From contig NZ_NBYX01000014.1 in NCBI RefSeq assembly GCF_002099195.1, positions 156,213 to 220,212 of the forward strand: a stretch of 64,000 nt of DNA, given 5' to 3'. This DNA is from Burkholderia puraquae (GTDB lineage Bacteria; Pseudomonadota; Gammaproteobacteria; Burkholderiales; Burkholderiaceae). Below the pieces are notes generated by a model that did no database searches, had not been told where the DNA came from, and saw nothing but the letters and a program-made list of their open reading frames with translations. The translations under genes were made by a program, and so were the position numbers. Positions 52,552 through 61,279 of this stretch are shown here, one piece after another. Position 1 is the stretch's first letter. Each line of letters begins with the position of its first letter.

Positions 52552-53580
52552 ATGCCCAAACCGCTGAGAATGGCCGTGCTCGTCGTTGCCGCCGGCATCG
52601 GTGCGTTCATCCTGCGCGAACTGTACGTCGCCGCGTCGACGCCATCGGTGCCCGCCGAAACGGATCAGGCGCGTGTGCGGGTTGCCGCCGCCGATCTGCC
52701 GGAAGGGCTGCTGCTGCGCGACAACGATCTTGCGTGGAAACGCATGCCGCGTGCGCAGGTGCCGGCTGGCGCGTTCGTCGAGTCGCAGCCGGGCGCGGAC
52801 CTGAAAGGCGCGCTGCTGCGCAACCACGTCGGCGCGGGCGCACCGATTCGCGTCGAGAACGTGATTCCGGCCGGCGCGCCGGATTTTCTCGCGGCTGCGC
52901 TGCAACCCGGCATGCGCGCGATCTCGGTGCCGGTCGACGACGTGTCGGGCAACGCGGGGCTGATCCAGCCGGGCGACTTCGTCGACGTGCTGCTGACGCA
53001 GCAGATCGGCGGCTCGGCGACGTCGCCCGGCACGTTCGAAGCCGAGACGGTGGTGCGGCGTGCGCACGTGCTCGCGGTCGGCTCCGAATTCCAGCGCGCG
53101 AAGGCGCCTGCGAGCGCACCGGACGCGACGGCCCGCGCACGCACGGTCACGCTCGAGGTCGCACCGCGCACCGCGCAGGTCGTGCTGGTGGCGACCCGCC
53201 TCGGCTCGCTGTCGCTCGCGCTGCGCAGTTTTGCGACGAGCGACCGGCGGCAGCCGGCAGGCAGTGACGAGCAGGAGCCCGATACGCAGCCCGTGTGGGC
53301 GGGCGACGTGTCGCGCGCGGCCCGCGAGGCGGCACGCGAGCCGTCCGCCGCGCCGGATCGGGGCGCGCGGCCGGCGTGGCGGAGCAACGCGGTCGTGATC
53401 TATCGCGGTTCGTCGGTCGATGACGGATCGCGTGGCGGCGGTACCGGCACGCCGGGACTGCCGCCGCTGCCGTCCGGGCTGCCGGCCTGGCCGGCGATAC
53501 CCGCGACGCCCGCGACAACGGGTGGCGCCAATGTCGCGGCGGAGGCGGCCGTGCCGCCGCCGGCAGCGGCGGCGCAGTGA
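52552..53580 (+). CDS. cpaB: Flp pilus assembly protein CpaB/RcpC
   Basis: A 342-residue protein with one N-terminal membrane anchor (MAVLVVAAGIGAFILRELYV) and a SAF domain (VRVAAADLPEGLLLRDNDLA). The RcpC/CpaB core follows: AISVPVDDVSGNAGLIQPGD with FVDVLLTQQ. The C-terminal 100 residues are Pro/Gly/Ala-rich. It probably works with the secretin at the outer membrane. It starts 20 bases after tadV. Confidence 0.9.
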   Translation: MPKPLRMAVLVVAAGIGAFILRELYVAASTPSVPAETDQARVRVAAADLPEGLLLRDNDLAWKRMPRAQVPAGAFVESQPGADLKGALLRNHVGAGAPIRVENVIPAGAPDFLAAALQPGMRAISVPVDDVSGNAGLIQPGDFVDVLLTQQIGGSATSPGTFEAETVVRRAHVLAVGSEFQRAKAPASAPDATARARTVTLEVAPRTAQVVLVATRLGSLSLALRSFATSDRRQPAGSDEQEPDTQPVWAGDVSRAAREAAREPSAAPDRGARPAWRSNAVVIYRGSSVDDGSRGGGTGTPGLPPLPSGLPAWPAIPATPATTGGANVAAEAAVPPPAAAAQ

Positions 53581-53634
53581 TGGATTGACGATTCGGGCCG
53601 GCCGCCCGGCGGCCGGCATTTGACGGGAACACGC

Positions 53635-55002
53635 ATGGTGCGCATGGTTCGTTGGATCGCTTTCCTGGGCCTGGCCTGCGGCGTTGCGTACGCGCAGGTC
53701 GCGCGGGCGCCGGACGCGGGCGCGGCGCTGACGATCGCGACCGGCAAGGGGGAACTGCTGTCGCTGCCCGAGCCCGCGGCCGCGATGTTCGTTGCCGATC
53801 CGGCCATCGCGGACATCCAGGTTCCGTCGCCGCGCACCGTGTTCGTGTTCGGCAAGAAGGCGGGCACGACCACGCTGATCGCGCTCGGCGCGAACCATCG
53901 CCCGATCCTGCGCAAGACGGTGATCGTGCAGGTCGACACGGCGTCGCTGCAGGGCGTGCTCGACAGCCGCTTTCCGCAGCTGAAGCTGTCGGTGTCCGGT
54001 GCGCCGGGCTCGCTGATGGTGTCGGGCAAGGTGCCGAGCGCGGCCGACGCGGATGCGGTGATGCAGTCGCTCACGCCGTACCTGCACGACAAGGAAAAGA
54101 TCGTCAACCGGCTCACGCTGTCGCGCCCGATCCAGGTGAACCTGCGCGTACGGGTGACCGAGGTGAGCCGCAACGTCACGCAGCAGCTCGGCATCAACTG
54201 GAGCTCGCTGGGCGGCGCCGGCAACTTCGTCGGCGGGCTGCTCAACGGGCGCACGCTGTTCGATCCGACGAACGGCCTGTTCAACCTGTCGCCGACGGGC
54301 GCATTCTCGGTGCTCGGCGGGTTCCGCGCGGGGCGCTGGTCGATCGACGTCGTGCTCGATGCGCTCGACCAGGAGGGCCTGATCACGATGCTCGCCGAAC
54401 CGAACCTCACCGCGATGTCGGGCGAGACGGCGAGCTTTCTCGCGGGCGGCGAGATTCCGATCCCGGTTGCGCAAACCGGCAACACGGGAGTGATCACGGT
54501 CGAGTACAAGCCGTTCGGCGTGTCGCTCGACTTCACGCCGACCGTGCTCACCGACAACCGCATCAGCCTCAAGGTGCGGCCGGAAGTCAGCGAGGTCGAT
54601 GCGAGCAATAGCGTGACGACGGGCAGCATCAAGGTGCCGGCACTCACGGTGCGCCGCGTCGAGACGACGGTCGAGCTGTCGAGCGGGCAGAGCTTTGCGA
54701 TCGGCGGGCTGCTGCAGAGCCAGACGGCCGACACCGTATCGCAGGTTCCGGGGCTCGGCCGGCTGCCGATTATCGGCCGGCTGTTTTCGTCGAAGAACTT
54801 CCAGGACAACAAGACCGAGGTGGTCGTGATTGTCACGCCGTACATCGTGCAGCCGGCCGGGCCCGGCCAGCTCGAGCAGGCAATCGATACCGTCGCGCGG
54901 CCGAGCAGCGACCTGGAGTTCGCGGTGCAGCGCAACCTGGGGCTCGACTTGCTGTCGGGCGACACGCCGCGCCTCGTCGGCGCCGCGGGCTTCGTGTACT
55001 GA
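53635..55002 (+). CDS. cpaC: Tad secretin CpaC/RcpA
   Basis: The 455-residue outer-membrane secretin through which the Flp pilus passes. A signal peptide (MVRMVRWIAFLGLACGVAYA) is followed by the pilus-secretin N-domain (LPEPAAAMFVADPAIADIQV, KKAGTTTLIALG) and a BON-like segment (LMVSGKVPSAADADAVMQS). The C-domain has MLAEPNLTAMSGETASFLAG and the secretin signature VPGLGRLPIIGRLFSSK. ACGGGA before ATG 53635; an in-frame TTG lies at 53620. Confidence 0.93.
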   Translation: MVRMVRWIAFLGLACGVAYAQVARAPDAGAALTIATGKGELLSLPEPAAAMFVADPAIADIQVPSPRTVFVFGKKAGTTTLIALGANHRPILRKTVIVQVDTASLQGVLDSRFPQLKLSVSGAPGSLMVSGKVPSAADADAVMQSLTPYLHDKEKIVNRLTLSRPIQVNLRVRVTEVSRNVTQQLGINWSSLGGAGNFVGGLLNGRTLFDPTNGLFNLSPTGAFSVLGGFRAGRWSIDVVLDALDQEGLITMLAEPNLTAMSGETASFLAGGEIPIPVAQTGNTGVITVEYKPFGVSLDFTPTVLTDNRISLKVRPEVSEVDASNSVTTGSIKVPALTVRRVETTVELSSGQSFAIGGLLQSQTADTVSQVPGLGRLPIIGRLFSSKNFQDNKTEVVVIVTPYIVQPAGPGQLEQAIDTVARPSSDLEFAVQRNLGLDLLSGDTPRLVGAAGFVY

Positions 55003-55017
55003 ACCGGAGGAGCGCGC

Positions 55018-55398
55018 ATGGGAACCCGATCGACCGTTGCCGCACTGCTGCCGCTGGTGTTCGCCGGCTGCCTGTCGGCGCCGCCGCCGGTCAACCTGCC
55101 CGATGCACGGGCGATCGGCTTCGACGGCGCGCACGCGGTGCCGCCCGACTGCGCGACGCTGATGCAGCCGTCGCATCTCGTCGACGCGGGGTTCGCGCGG
55201 CCCGGTGTGCCGTTCGGCTGTGCGACCTACTCGAACCTCGCGGCGATGCTCGCGCGGCCGGAGGATCTCGTCGCGCCCGTGCCGTACGGCGGCGCGGACG
55301 CGCAGGCCGCGGCCGACGCGGTGCGCCGCTACGTCGAGGATCGCGTGAAGCAGCCGACGCCCGGCAGGACGCAGACGACCGGCTCGTCCGGCCATTGA
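55018..55398 (+). CDS. CpaD-like pilus lipoprotein
   Basis: A 126-residue predicted lipoprotein: signal peptide with lipobox LVFAGC (Cys18), then a short domain with PFGCATYSNLAAMLARPEDL, the block typical of CpaD proteins. It is shorter than standard CpaD (about 200 residues), lacking most of the N-terminal part. CCGGAGGAG precedes ATG 55018. By order it sits in the CpaD position between cpaC and cpaE and should help the secretin. Confidence 0.75.
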   Translation: MGTRSTVAALLPLVFAGCLSAPPPVNLPDARAIGFDGAHAVPPDCATLMQPSHLVDAGFARPGVPFGCATYSNLAAMLARPEDLVAPVPYGGADAQAAADAVRRYVEDRVKQPTPGRTQTTGSSGH

Positions 55399-55419
55399 CC
55401 GCACCCGGATGCCATCACG

Positions 55420-56643
55420 ATGCCGCCCATGAACCTCCTCGATCGCCAGAGCACCCGGCGCACCGCATCCGCGGGAGCGGCCGATCTCGTCGCGGTCGTA
55501 TCCGATTCGGGAAGCGAGGACGTGATTCGACGTGTCACGCAGGAGCTGTCGATCACGCGCACTCACCTGCAGGCGGGCACCTGCGACGATGCGATCCGGC
55601 TGCTGCAGCAGTACGAGCGTTCGCCGCGGCAACTCGTCATCGACGTGTCGGATTCGGTGCTGCCGGTGTCTGACCTGATGCGGCTCGCCGACGTGTGCGA
55701 CCCGTCGGTGCGCGTCATCGCGATCGGTACGCAGAACGACGTCGGGCTGTTTCGCAACCTGCTCGGCATCGGCGTGCAGGACTACATCGTCAAGCCGCTG
55801 ACCGTCGAGCTGATGCGGCGTGCGCTGACGGCGACGGAATCGGTCGTCCAGGCACGCACCGGCAAGGTCGTCAGTTTCGTCGGCGCCCGCGGCGGCGTCG
55901 GCGCGACCACGATCACCGTGAACCTCGCGCGCTTCCTGGCGGGCGAGAAGCGCCGCCGCGTGGCCTACGTCGACCTGAACCTGCATGGCGGCGGCGCGAA
56001 CTCGATGTTCGGGCTGACGAGCAACAACGGCCTGATCGAATTGCTGAACATGGGGCAGCGCCCCGACGACGCGTTGTTCGAGCGCATGTTCGTGACGAAG
56101 GGCGACCGGTTGCACGTCCTGTCTGCGGAGCTGGCCTACGGCGCCGACGTGCCGGTGGGCGACGAGGCCGTCGCGCGCCTGGTCGACATGCTGAAGGATC
56201 GCTTCCACTACGTGCTGTTCGACGTCGGGAACGGCGCCGGCAAGCTGCTCGAGGACGCGCTCGTGGCGTCCGACCTCGTCCATGTGGTGGTCGACCGCTC
56301 GGTGCATGCCGCGTACGAAGCCGCACGGCTCGCGCGCTTCGTGCGGGAGCTGCCCGGCGAGCGGCTGCTGTCGATGGTGCTGAACAACCCGCTCGCACCG
56401 GTCGCGGGCCGCGTCGAGCCGGTCGATTTCGAGGTGGCGTTCGGCGGCGCGAAGCTGCACGAACTGCCGCACGAGCCGCAGGCGCTTGCTGTCGCCGAGA
56501 ACCTGGGCGAGCCGATCGAAGGCACGAAGCGAAACGGCTTTCTGGACCAGATCCGGCAGCTCGCGAGCGGCATCACCGGCGAACCGATGGTCGTCGCCGA
56601 GCCGTGGTACGCGCGGTTCGTCAAGTGGAGGAAAGGATCGTGA
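55420..56643 (+). CDS. cpaE: Pilus assembly ATPase-like protein CpaE/TadZ
   Basis: A 407-residue MinD/ParA-family protein that places the Tad machine at the cell pole. Residues 25-140 form a receiver-like domain (DLVAVVSDSGSEDVIRRVTQ, GIGVQDYIVKPLTVELMRRA). The deviant Walker A is VGARGGVGATTITVNLA, lacking the Lys after the second Gly-Val-Gly as in other TadZ proteins, so ATP use may be weak. VAYVDLNLHGGG and VLFDVG follow. Its stop overlaps cpaF (GTGA). Confidence 0.92.
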   Translation: MPPMNLLDRQSTRRTASAGAADLVAVVSDSGSEDVIRRVTQELSITRTHLQAGTCDDAIRLLQQYERSPRQLVIDVSDSVLPVSDLMRLADVCDPSVRVIAIGTQNDVGLFRNLLGIGVQDYIVKPLTVELMRRALTATESVVQARTGKVVSFVGARGGVGATTITVNLARFLAGEKRRRVAYVDLNLHGGGANSMFGLTSNNGLIELLNMGQRPDDALFERMFVTKGDRLHVLSAELAYGADVPVGDEAVARLVDMLKDRFHYVLFDVGNGAGKLLEDALVASDLVHVVVDRSVHAAYEAARLARFVRELPGERLLSMVLNNPLAPVAGRVEPVDFEVAFGGAKLHELPHEPQALAVAENLGEPIEGTKRNGFLDQIRQLASGITGEPMVVAEPWYARFVKWRKGS

Positions 56644-58073
56644 CGTTCGGTACCCGCAACCGGCCGCCGGCCACGGACCCCGTGCCGGCCGCGACGCCCG
56701 CCGTGACGCGCGAACCCGCAGCGGCCCCGGCCCCGGCTTCGGCTCCGGTGGACACACCCGCGCCCGCGCCGATGCCCACCCGCGCGCCCGTGGCGGCGGA
56801 TACTCACGAGGCGCTGATCCGGTCGAGCAAGTTCGACGCGATCCGCAGCGCGGTCTTCGCGTCGATGAACATGTCGGCGGCGCTGATGAAGACGCGCGAC
56901 GAAGTGCGCGCGGGCGTCGAGCAGGTGGCCGCGCACACGGTCGATCGCGAGCGCCTGAAGATCACGGCCGGCGAGCAGGTGCTGATCGTCGATGCGATCC
57001 TGAACGACATGTTCGGCGTCGGGCCGATCGAGCCGCTGCTCGCCGACGACACGGTCACCGACATCCTCGTCAACGGGCCCGACCAGGTCTACGTCGAGCG
57101 CGCAGGCCGGCTCGAACTCACGTCGCTGAAGTTCCGCGACAACGCGCACGTGGCGAGCGTCGCGCAGCGGATCGCGGCGGCGGTGGGGCGGCGCGTCGAC
57201 GAGAGCAGCCCGATGGTCGATGCGCGCCTCGCCGACGGCAGCCGCGTGAACGTCGTGCTGCCGCCGATCGCGATGCGCGGCCCGTCGATCTCGATCCGCA
57301 AGTTCGCGAAGCGCGACATCACGCTCGCGCGGATGGCGCAGCAGGGCAACATCTCGCATCCGATGCTGCAGGTGCTGAAGGTCGCGTGCGCGTGCCGGCT
57401 GAACATCGTGATCTCGGGCGGCACCGGCTCGGGCAAGACGACGCTGCTCAATGCGCTGTCGCAGCACATCGAGCAGCACGAACGGATCGTGACGATCGAG
57501 GATGCGGCCGAGCTGCAGTTGCTGCAGCCGCACGTCGTGAGCCTCGAGACGCGGCCGGAGAACACCGAGGGCCTCGGCGGGATCTCGCAGCGCGATCTCG
57601 TGCGCAACGCGCTGCGCATGCGGCCCGACCGCATCATCCTCGGCGAGATTCGCGGCCCTGAGGCGTTCGACGTGCTGCAGGCGATGAACACGGGGCACGA
57701 CGGCTCGATGACGACGATCCACGCGAATTCGCCGCGCGATGCGATCAGCCGGCTCGAGAGCATGGTCATGATGGCGAACGCGAACCTGCAGCTGCTGTCG
57801 ATCCGGCGCCAGATCGCGAGCGCCGTGCACCTGTTCGTGCAGATCGAGCGGATGCGCGATGGCGTGCGGCGCGTCACGCGGATCACGGAGATCGTCGGGA
57901 TGGAAGGCGAGGTGGTCATCACGCAGGACCTGTTCGCGTTCCGCCAGGAAGGCGACACGACGCGCGATGCGGTGAAGGGCGTATTCGATGCATCGCCGTT
58001 GCGGCCGGGATTCGCGGCGCGCGCCGCGTATTACGGTGTGGAGGATGCACTCTCCGACGTGTTTCGGCAATGA
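56640..58073 (+). CDS. cpaF: Tad secretion ATPase CpaF/TadA
   Basis: A 477-residue type II/IV secretion ATPase that drives Flp polymerisation. After a 60-residue Pro/Ala-rich linker come the N-terminal domain (GVGPIEPLLADDTVTDILVN), Walker A SGGTGSGKTTLLNALSQH, Asp box TIEDAAELQLLQPHVV, Walker B RIILGEIRGPEAFDVLQAM and the His box TTIHANSPRDAISRLE. Start is GTG 56640, overlapping the cpaE stop. Confidence 0.95.
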   Translation: MTFGTRNRPPATDPVPAATPAVTREPAAAPAPASAPVDTPAPAPMPTRAPVAADTHEALIRSSKFDAIRSAVFASMNMSAALMKTRDEVRAGVEQVAAHTVDRERLKITAGEQVLIVDAILNDMFGVGPIEPLLADDTVTDILVNGPDQVYVERAGRLELTSLKFRDNAHVASVAQRIAAAVGRRVDESSPMVDARLADGSRVNVVLPPIAMRGPSISIRKFAKRDITLARMAQQGNISHPMLQVLKVACACRLNIVISGGTGSGKTTLLNALSQHIEQHERIVTIEDAAELQLLQPHVVSLETRPENTEGLGGISQRDLVRNALRMRPDRIILGEIRGPEAFDVLQAMNTGHDGSMTTIHANSPRDAISRLESMVMMANANLQLLSIRRQIASAVHLFVQIERMRDGVRRVTRITEIVGMEGEVVITQDLFAFRQEGDTTRDAVKGVFDASPLRPGFAARAAYYGVEDALSDVFRQ

Positions 58074-59047
58074 GGGCCGCCGACCTGTTCGCGGCCGGCG
58101 CGTTCGTGATGATCCTCGCGATCGGGCTCGTGCTGTCGTCGCTGTTCGATCGCGCGAGCCACACGCCGGCCCAGCGCATCCGCGCGCGGATGCGCCGGCT
58201 CTCGCCGTCGCTCGCCGGGCGCGACCGCCACGCGTCCGCCATGCCCGGCGTCGCGCTGTTCAACCTCGAGCGCCGGCAAGGCCGCCTGCGCGCGTGGCTG
58301 CAGCGCCGCGTGACGCGTGTGCGCGCGGTCGGCGGCAAGGGCGGCGTGAGGATCGTCGTCGTGAGCACGATTGCCGGCGCGATCGCGGCGATCGTCGCGG
58401 TGAAGCTGATCGGGCCGCCGGGCTTCCTGCGCCCGCTGATCTACGCCGGGTTGCCGCTGGTCGCGATGCGCACCAGCTACCGTGCGCTGGTGGAACGCTT
58501 CCGGATCCGTTTTCTCGAAGCGTTCCCGGACGCGATCGACGTGATCGTGCGGGCCGTGCGCGCGGGGATTCCGGTCACGCAGGCGATCAGCATGGTCGGC
58601 GACGGCGCGGCCGAGCCGGTGCGCGCGACGTTCCGCTCGATGGGCGACAGCCTGCGCGTCGGCGCGGATCTCAAGGACGTGCTGACGCAGGCGGCGGACC
58701 GGCTGATGATCGCGGACTTCTCGTTCTTCACCGTCTACCTGCTGCTGCAGCGCGAGACCGGCGGCAGCCTCGGCGAAACGCTCGACGAGCTGTCGAGCAT
58801 TATCCGCACGCGCCGCGACATCCGCCTGAAGACCCGCGCACTGACCGCCGAAGGGCGTATCACGACGAACATCATTTCGGCGGTGCCGTTCGTGATGATC
58901 GGTGCGCTGTTCCTCGTGAACCGCGACTACGTGATGCTGCTGTTCAAGACGCACGCAGGGCACACGATGCTGACGATCGCGGCCGGGTTGCTGACGGTCG
59001 GCCTGCTGGTGATCCGCAAGATCTCGAAACTGGATACCGCGCGATGA
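58070..59047 (+). CDS. tadB: Tad inner membrane platform protein TadB
   Basis: A 325-residue type II secretion F-domain protein. The first helix (FVMILAIGLVLSSLFD) and two in the region 95-135 lead to the cytoplasmic F domain (RFLEAFPDAIDVIVRAVRAG with VTQAIS, LLLQRETGGSLGETLDELSS), ending in two helices. With TadC it forms the platform for the ATPase CpaF. ATG overlaps the cpaF stop. Confidence 0.92.
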   Translation: MRAADLFAAGAFVMILAIGLVLSSLFDRASHTPAQRIRARMRRLSPSLAGRDRHASAMPGVALFNLERRQGRLRAWLQRRVTRVRAVGGKGGVRIVVVSTIAGAIAAIVAVKLIGPPGFLRPLIYAGLPLVAMRTSYRALVERFRIRFLEAFPDAIDVIVRAVRAGIPVTQAISMVGDGAAEPVRATFRSMGDSLRVGADLKDVLTQAADRLMIADFSFFTVYLLLQRETGGSLGETLDELSSIIRTRRDIRLKTRALTAEGRITTNIISAVPFVMIGALFLVNRDYVMLLFKTHAGHTMLTIAAGLLTVGLLVIRKISKLDTAR

Positions 59048-59988
59048 CGATGTCGATACTGGCCGCCCGCGGCCTCGAGTTGCTGTTGTTGCTCGCCTGT
59101 GTCGCGGTGGCGCTCGGCACGCCCGGCGGCGGCACCCGCCAGCGGATCGCCGCACGCGTACGGCAGGCTGCCGGGCAGCACCCGCCGGCACTGGCGGCGG
59201 GGTGGCTGCAGCCGGGCGGCGTCCGCCTGGACCTGTCGCGCCGGCTCGCGCAGCTGGGCGAACGGCTGCCGGTGCTCGACCCGATGCAGCGCGTGAAGCT
59301 CGGCCTGCAGCTGGCGCGGGCGGGCTTTCGCGAGCGCCGCGCGGTGTCGTCGATGATCGGGACCAAGCTGAGTTGCGGCGTGCTGTTCGCGTGCGGCGCG
59401 ATCGTGTTCAGCCCGCTGATTCCGCGCTTCGGCGAATACTTCGTGATCCGCGCGCTGGCGATGATTGCCGCGTTCGTGATCGGCGTGATCGTGCCGGAAT
59501 ACGTGCTCGGCGTGATGATCCGGCGGCGGCGGCGGATCATCGCCGCGTGCTTTCCGGACGCGCTCGACCTGCTGGTGATCTGCACGATGGCCGGCAATAG
59601 CCTCGCGTCGGGCATCCGGCGCGTCGCACACGAACTGTCGCGCATCTGCCCGCCGCTTGCCGACGAGCTGACCGTGTGTGCGGACGAGCTCACGCTGAGC
59701 GGCGACGTGTCCGCGACGCTCGCGCATTTCGCGGCGCGCGTCGATTTCACGTCGGCCCGTTCGCTTGCGACGACGCTGACGCAGTCGCAGCGGTTCGGCA
59801 CGCCGATCACGCAGGCGCTGCGCACCCTGTCGCGCACCGAGCGCACCGAGCAGATCGTCGCGCTCGAGGAACGGGCAGCGAAGCTTGCGCCGAAGATCAC
59901 GCTGCCGATGATGCTGTTCATCCTGCCGACGGTCTGCCTGATCGCGGCGGGCCCGGCGGCGATTCGCCTGCTCGAGGTATTCAGATGA
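59044..59988 (+). CDS. tadC: Tad inner membrane platform protein TadC
   Basis: A 314-residue F-domain protein. N-terminal helix (GLELLLLLACVAVALG), two middle helices (about 110-155), cytoplasmic domain with ACFPDALDLLVICTMAGNSL and ...LTQSQRFGTPITQALRTLSR, and a final helix (ITLPMMLFILPTVCLIAAG). This matches TadC in length and in the GTPITQAL motif. ATG 59044 overlaps the tadB stop. Confidence 0.92.
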   Translation: MTMSILAARGLELLLLLACVAVALGTPGGGTRQRIAARVRQAAGQHPPALAAGWLQPGGVRLDLSRRLAQLGERLPVLDPMQRVKLGLQLARAGFRERRAVSSMIGTKLSCGVLFACGAIVFSPLIPRFGEYFVIRALAMIAAFVIGVIVPEYVLGVMIRRRRRIIAACFPDALDLLVICTMAGNSLASGIRRVAHELSRICPPLADELTVCADELTLSGDVSATLAHFAARVDFTSARSLATTLTQSQRFGTPITQALRTLSRTERTEQIVALEERAAKLAPKITLPMMLFILPTVCLIAAGPAAIRLLEVFR

Positions 59989-60854
59989 CACGATCCGTCG
60001 TACGCGCGCTCGCGCTCGCGGCCGTGCTGCCGGTGCTGGCCGGCGGCTGCGGTGGGCCTGGCATCCAGACGCGGCCGGTGCTGTCGCACAAGAGCGACGA
60101 CCCGCAGGCCGAGCTACGCATTGCGGACAGCGCGCTCGCCGGCGGCAACGTCGAACTCGCGTCGACGCTGTACGAGAAGGTGCTCGCGAAGCATCCGGAT
60201 TCGCTTGCGGCACGCCTGGGGCTCGGCGACGTCAACTACCGCGCGGGCGACCTGGAGCGCGCGCGGATCCTCTACGACGCAGCGCAGCAGCAGGCACCCG
60301 CGGAGCTCGGCCCGCAGCTCGGGCTTGCGCGCGTCGCGTTGCGGCAGCGCCGCCTCGACGAAGCCGCGCAGCGCTATCGCGCCCTGCTGGCCGCGCAACC
60401 GAACCATCCGCTTGCGGCGGAAGGGCTCGGCACCGTGCTCGACCTGCAGGGGCGTCATGCGGATGCGCAGGTCGTATATCGCGAGGCGCTGCGCGCGCAC
60501 CCGGACGCGCAGGGGCTGCGCGTCGACCTCGGGCTGTCGCTCGTACTGAGCAACCGGCCGCGCGAAGGCGTGAACGTGCTGCTCGACGTCGCCGGGCTGC
60601 CGTCCGCGCCGTGGCAGGCACGCCAGAACCTCGCGTTCGCGTACGGCGTGCTCGGCAACACCGATTCGGCGAAGAAGCTGCTCTCCGCGGACTTGCCGGC
60701 ATCGGCGGTGGCCGACAACCTGCGCTTCTACCAGGCGGTGCGCGCGCGGCTGGCGTCGCGCGGGGGCGCCGGGGTGGCCGGTGGCGCGCCGCCGCTGTCG
60801 GGCGCGGCGCTGGAGCCGGGCGTCGCACCGCCGGGTGCGGGGGCCGCAAAATGA
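59985..60854 (+). CDS. tadD: Tad TPR lipoprotein TadD
   Basis: A 289-residue lipoprotein with signal peptide and lipobox VLAGGC (Cys22). At least four tetratricopeptide repeats follow (ELASTLYEKVLAKHPDSLAA, LERARILYDAAQQQAPAELG, DEAAQRYRALLAAQPNHPLA, ADAQVVYREALRAHPDAQGL), plus a Gly/Pro/Ala-rich tail. TadD-type proteins aid secretin assembly. ATG 59985 overlaps tadC by four bases. Confidence 0.92.
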   Translation: MTRSVVRALALAAVLPVLAGGCGGPGIQTRPVLSHKSDDPQAELRIADSALAGGNVELASTLYEKVLAKHPDSLAARLGLGDVNYRAGDLERARILYDAAQQQAPAELGPQLGLARVALRQRRLDEAAQRYRALLAAQPNHPLAAEGLGTVLDLQGRHADAQVVYREALRAHPDAQGLRVDLGLSLVLSNRPREGVNVLLDVAGLPSAPWQARQNLAFAYGVLGNTDSAKKLLSADLPASAVADNLRFYQAVRARLASRGGAGVAGGAPPLSGAALEPGVAPPGAGAAK

Positions 60855-61279
60855 CACGCGGGGCGACGGGCGTGCGCCACGCGCGCGGCGTCGTGTCCCT
60901 CGAGTTCGTGCTGATGCTGCCGTTCCTGCTGATGGTGCTGATCGGTATCATCGACACGAGCCTGATCCTGTGCGACAAGGCCGTCATCACGAACGCGAGC
61001 CGCGAGGCCGCGCGCGCCGGCGTCGTGCTGCGCGTGCCGATGCTGACCACGACGCAGATCGCCAACGTCGCGCAGACCTACATGCAGAACAGCCTGATCA
61101 CCGGCGGTACCGCGACGACACCGGCGGTGACCGTGACGCAGGCAAACGGCACGACGTCAGGCACTGCGCTGACGGTGACGGTGACCTACACATACACGGG
61201 GCTCGTGCTGGGTTCCGCGTTCAGCGCGCTCACCGGCCCGGTGACGGTCTCGGCGACCTCGGTGATGCTCTATGAATGA
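60851..61279 (+). CDS. tadE: TadE-like minor pseudopilin
   Basis: A 142-residue TadE-family protein. The N-terminus GVVSLEFVLMLPFLLMVLIG is a pseudopilin-like helix with the SLEF motif and conserved Glu; the C-terminal part is beta-rich and Thr-rich (TALTVTVTYTYTGLVLG). It is likely processed by TadV. It overlaps tadD (ATGA) and tadG. Confidence 0.9.
   Translation: MTRGATGVRHARGVVSLEFVLMLPFLLMVLIGIIDTSLILCDKAVITNASREAARAGVVLRVPMLTTTQIANVAQTYMQNSLITGGTATTPAVTVTQANGTTSGTALTVTVTYTYTGLVLGSAFSALTGPVTVSATSVMLYE

Noticed and set aside
52528..56757. A 1409-codon minus-strand frame across the Tad genes
   Set aside because: It is antisense to five coupled Tad genes and shows no domain.
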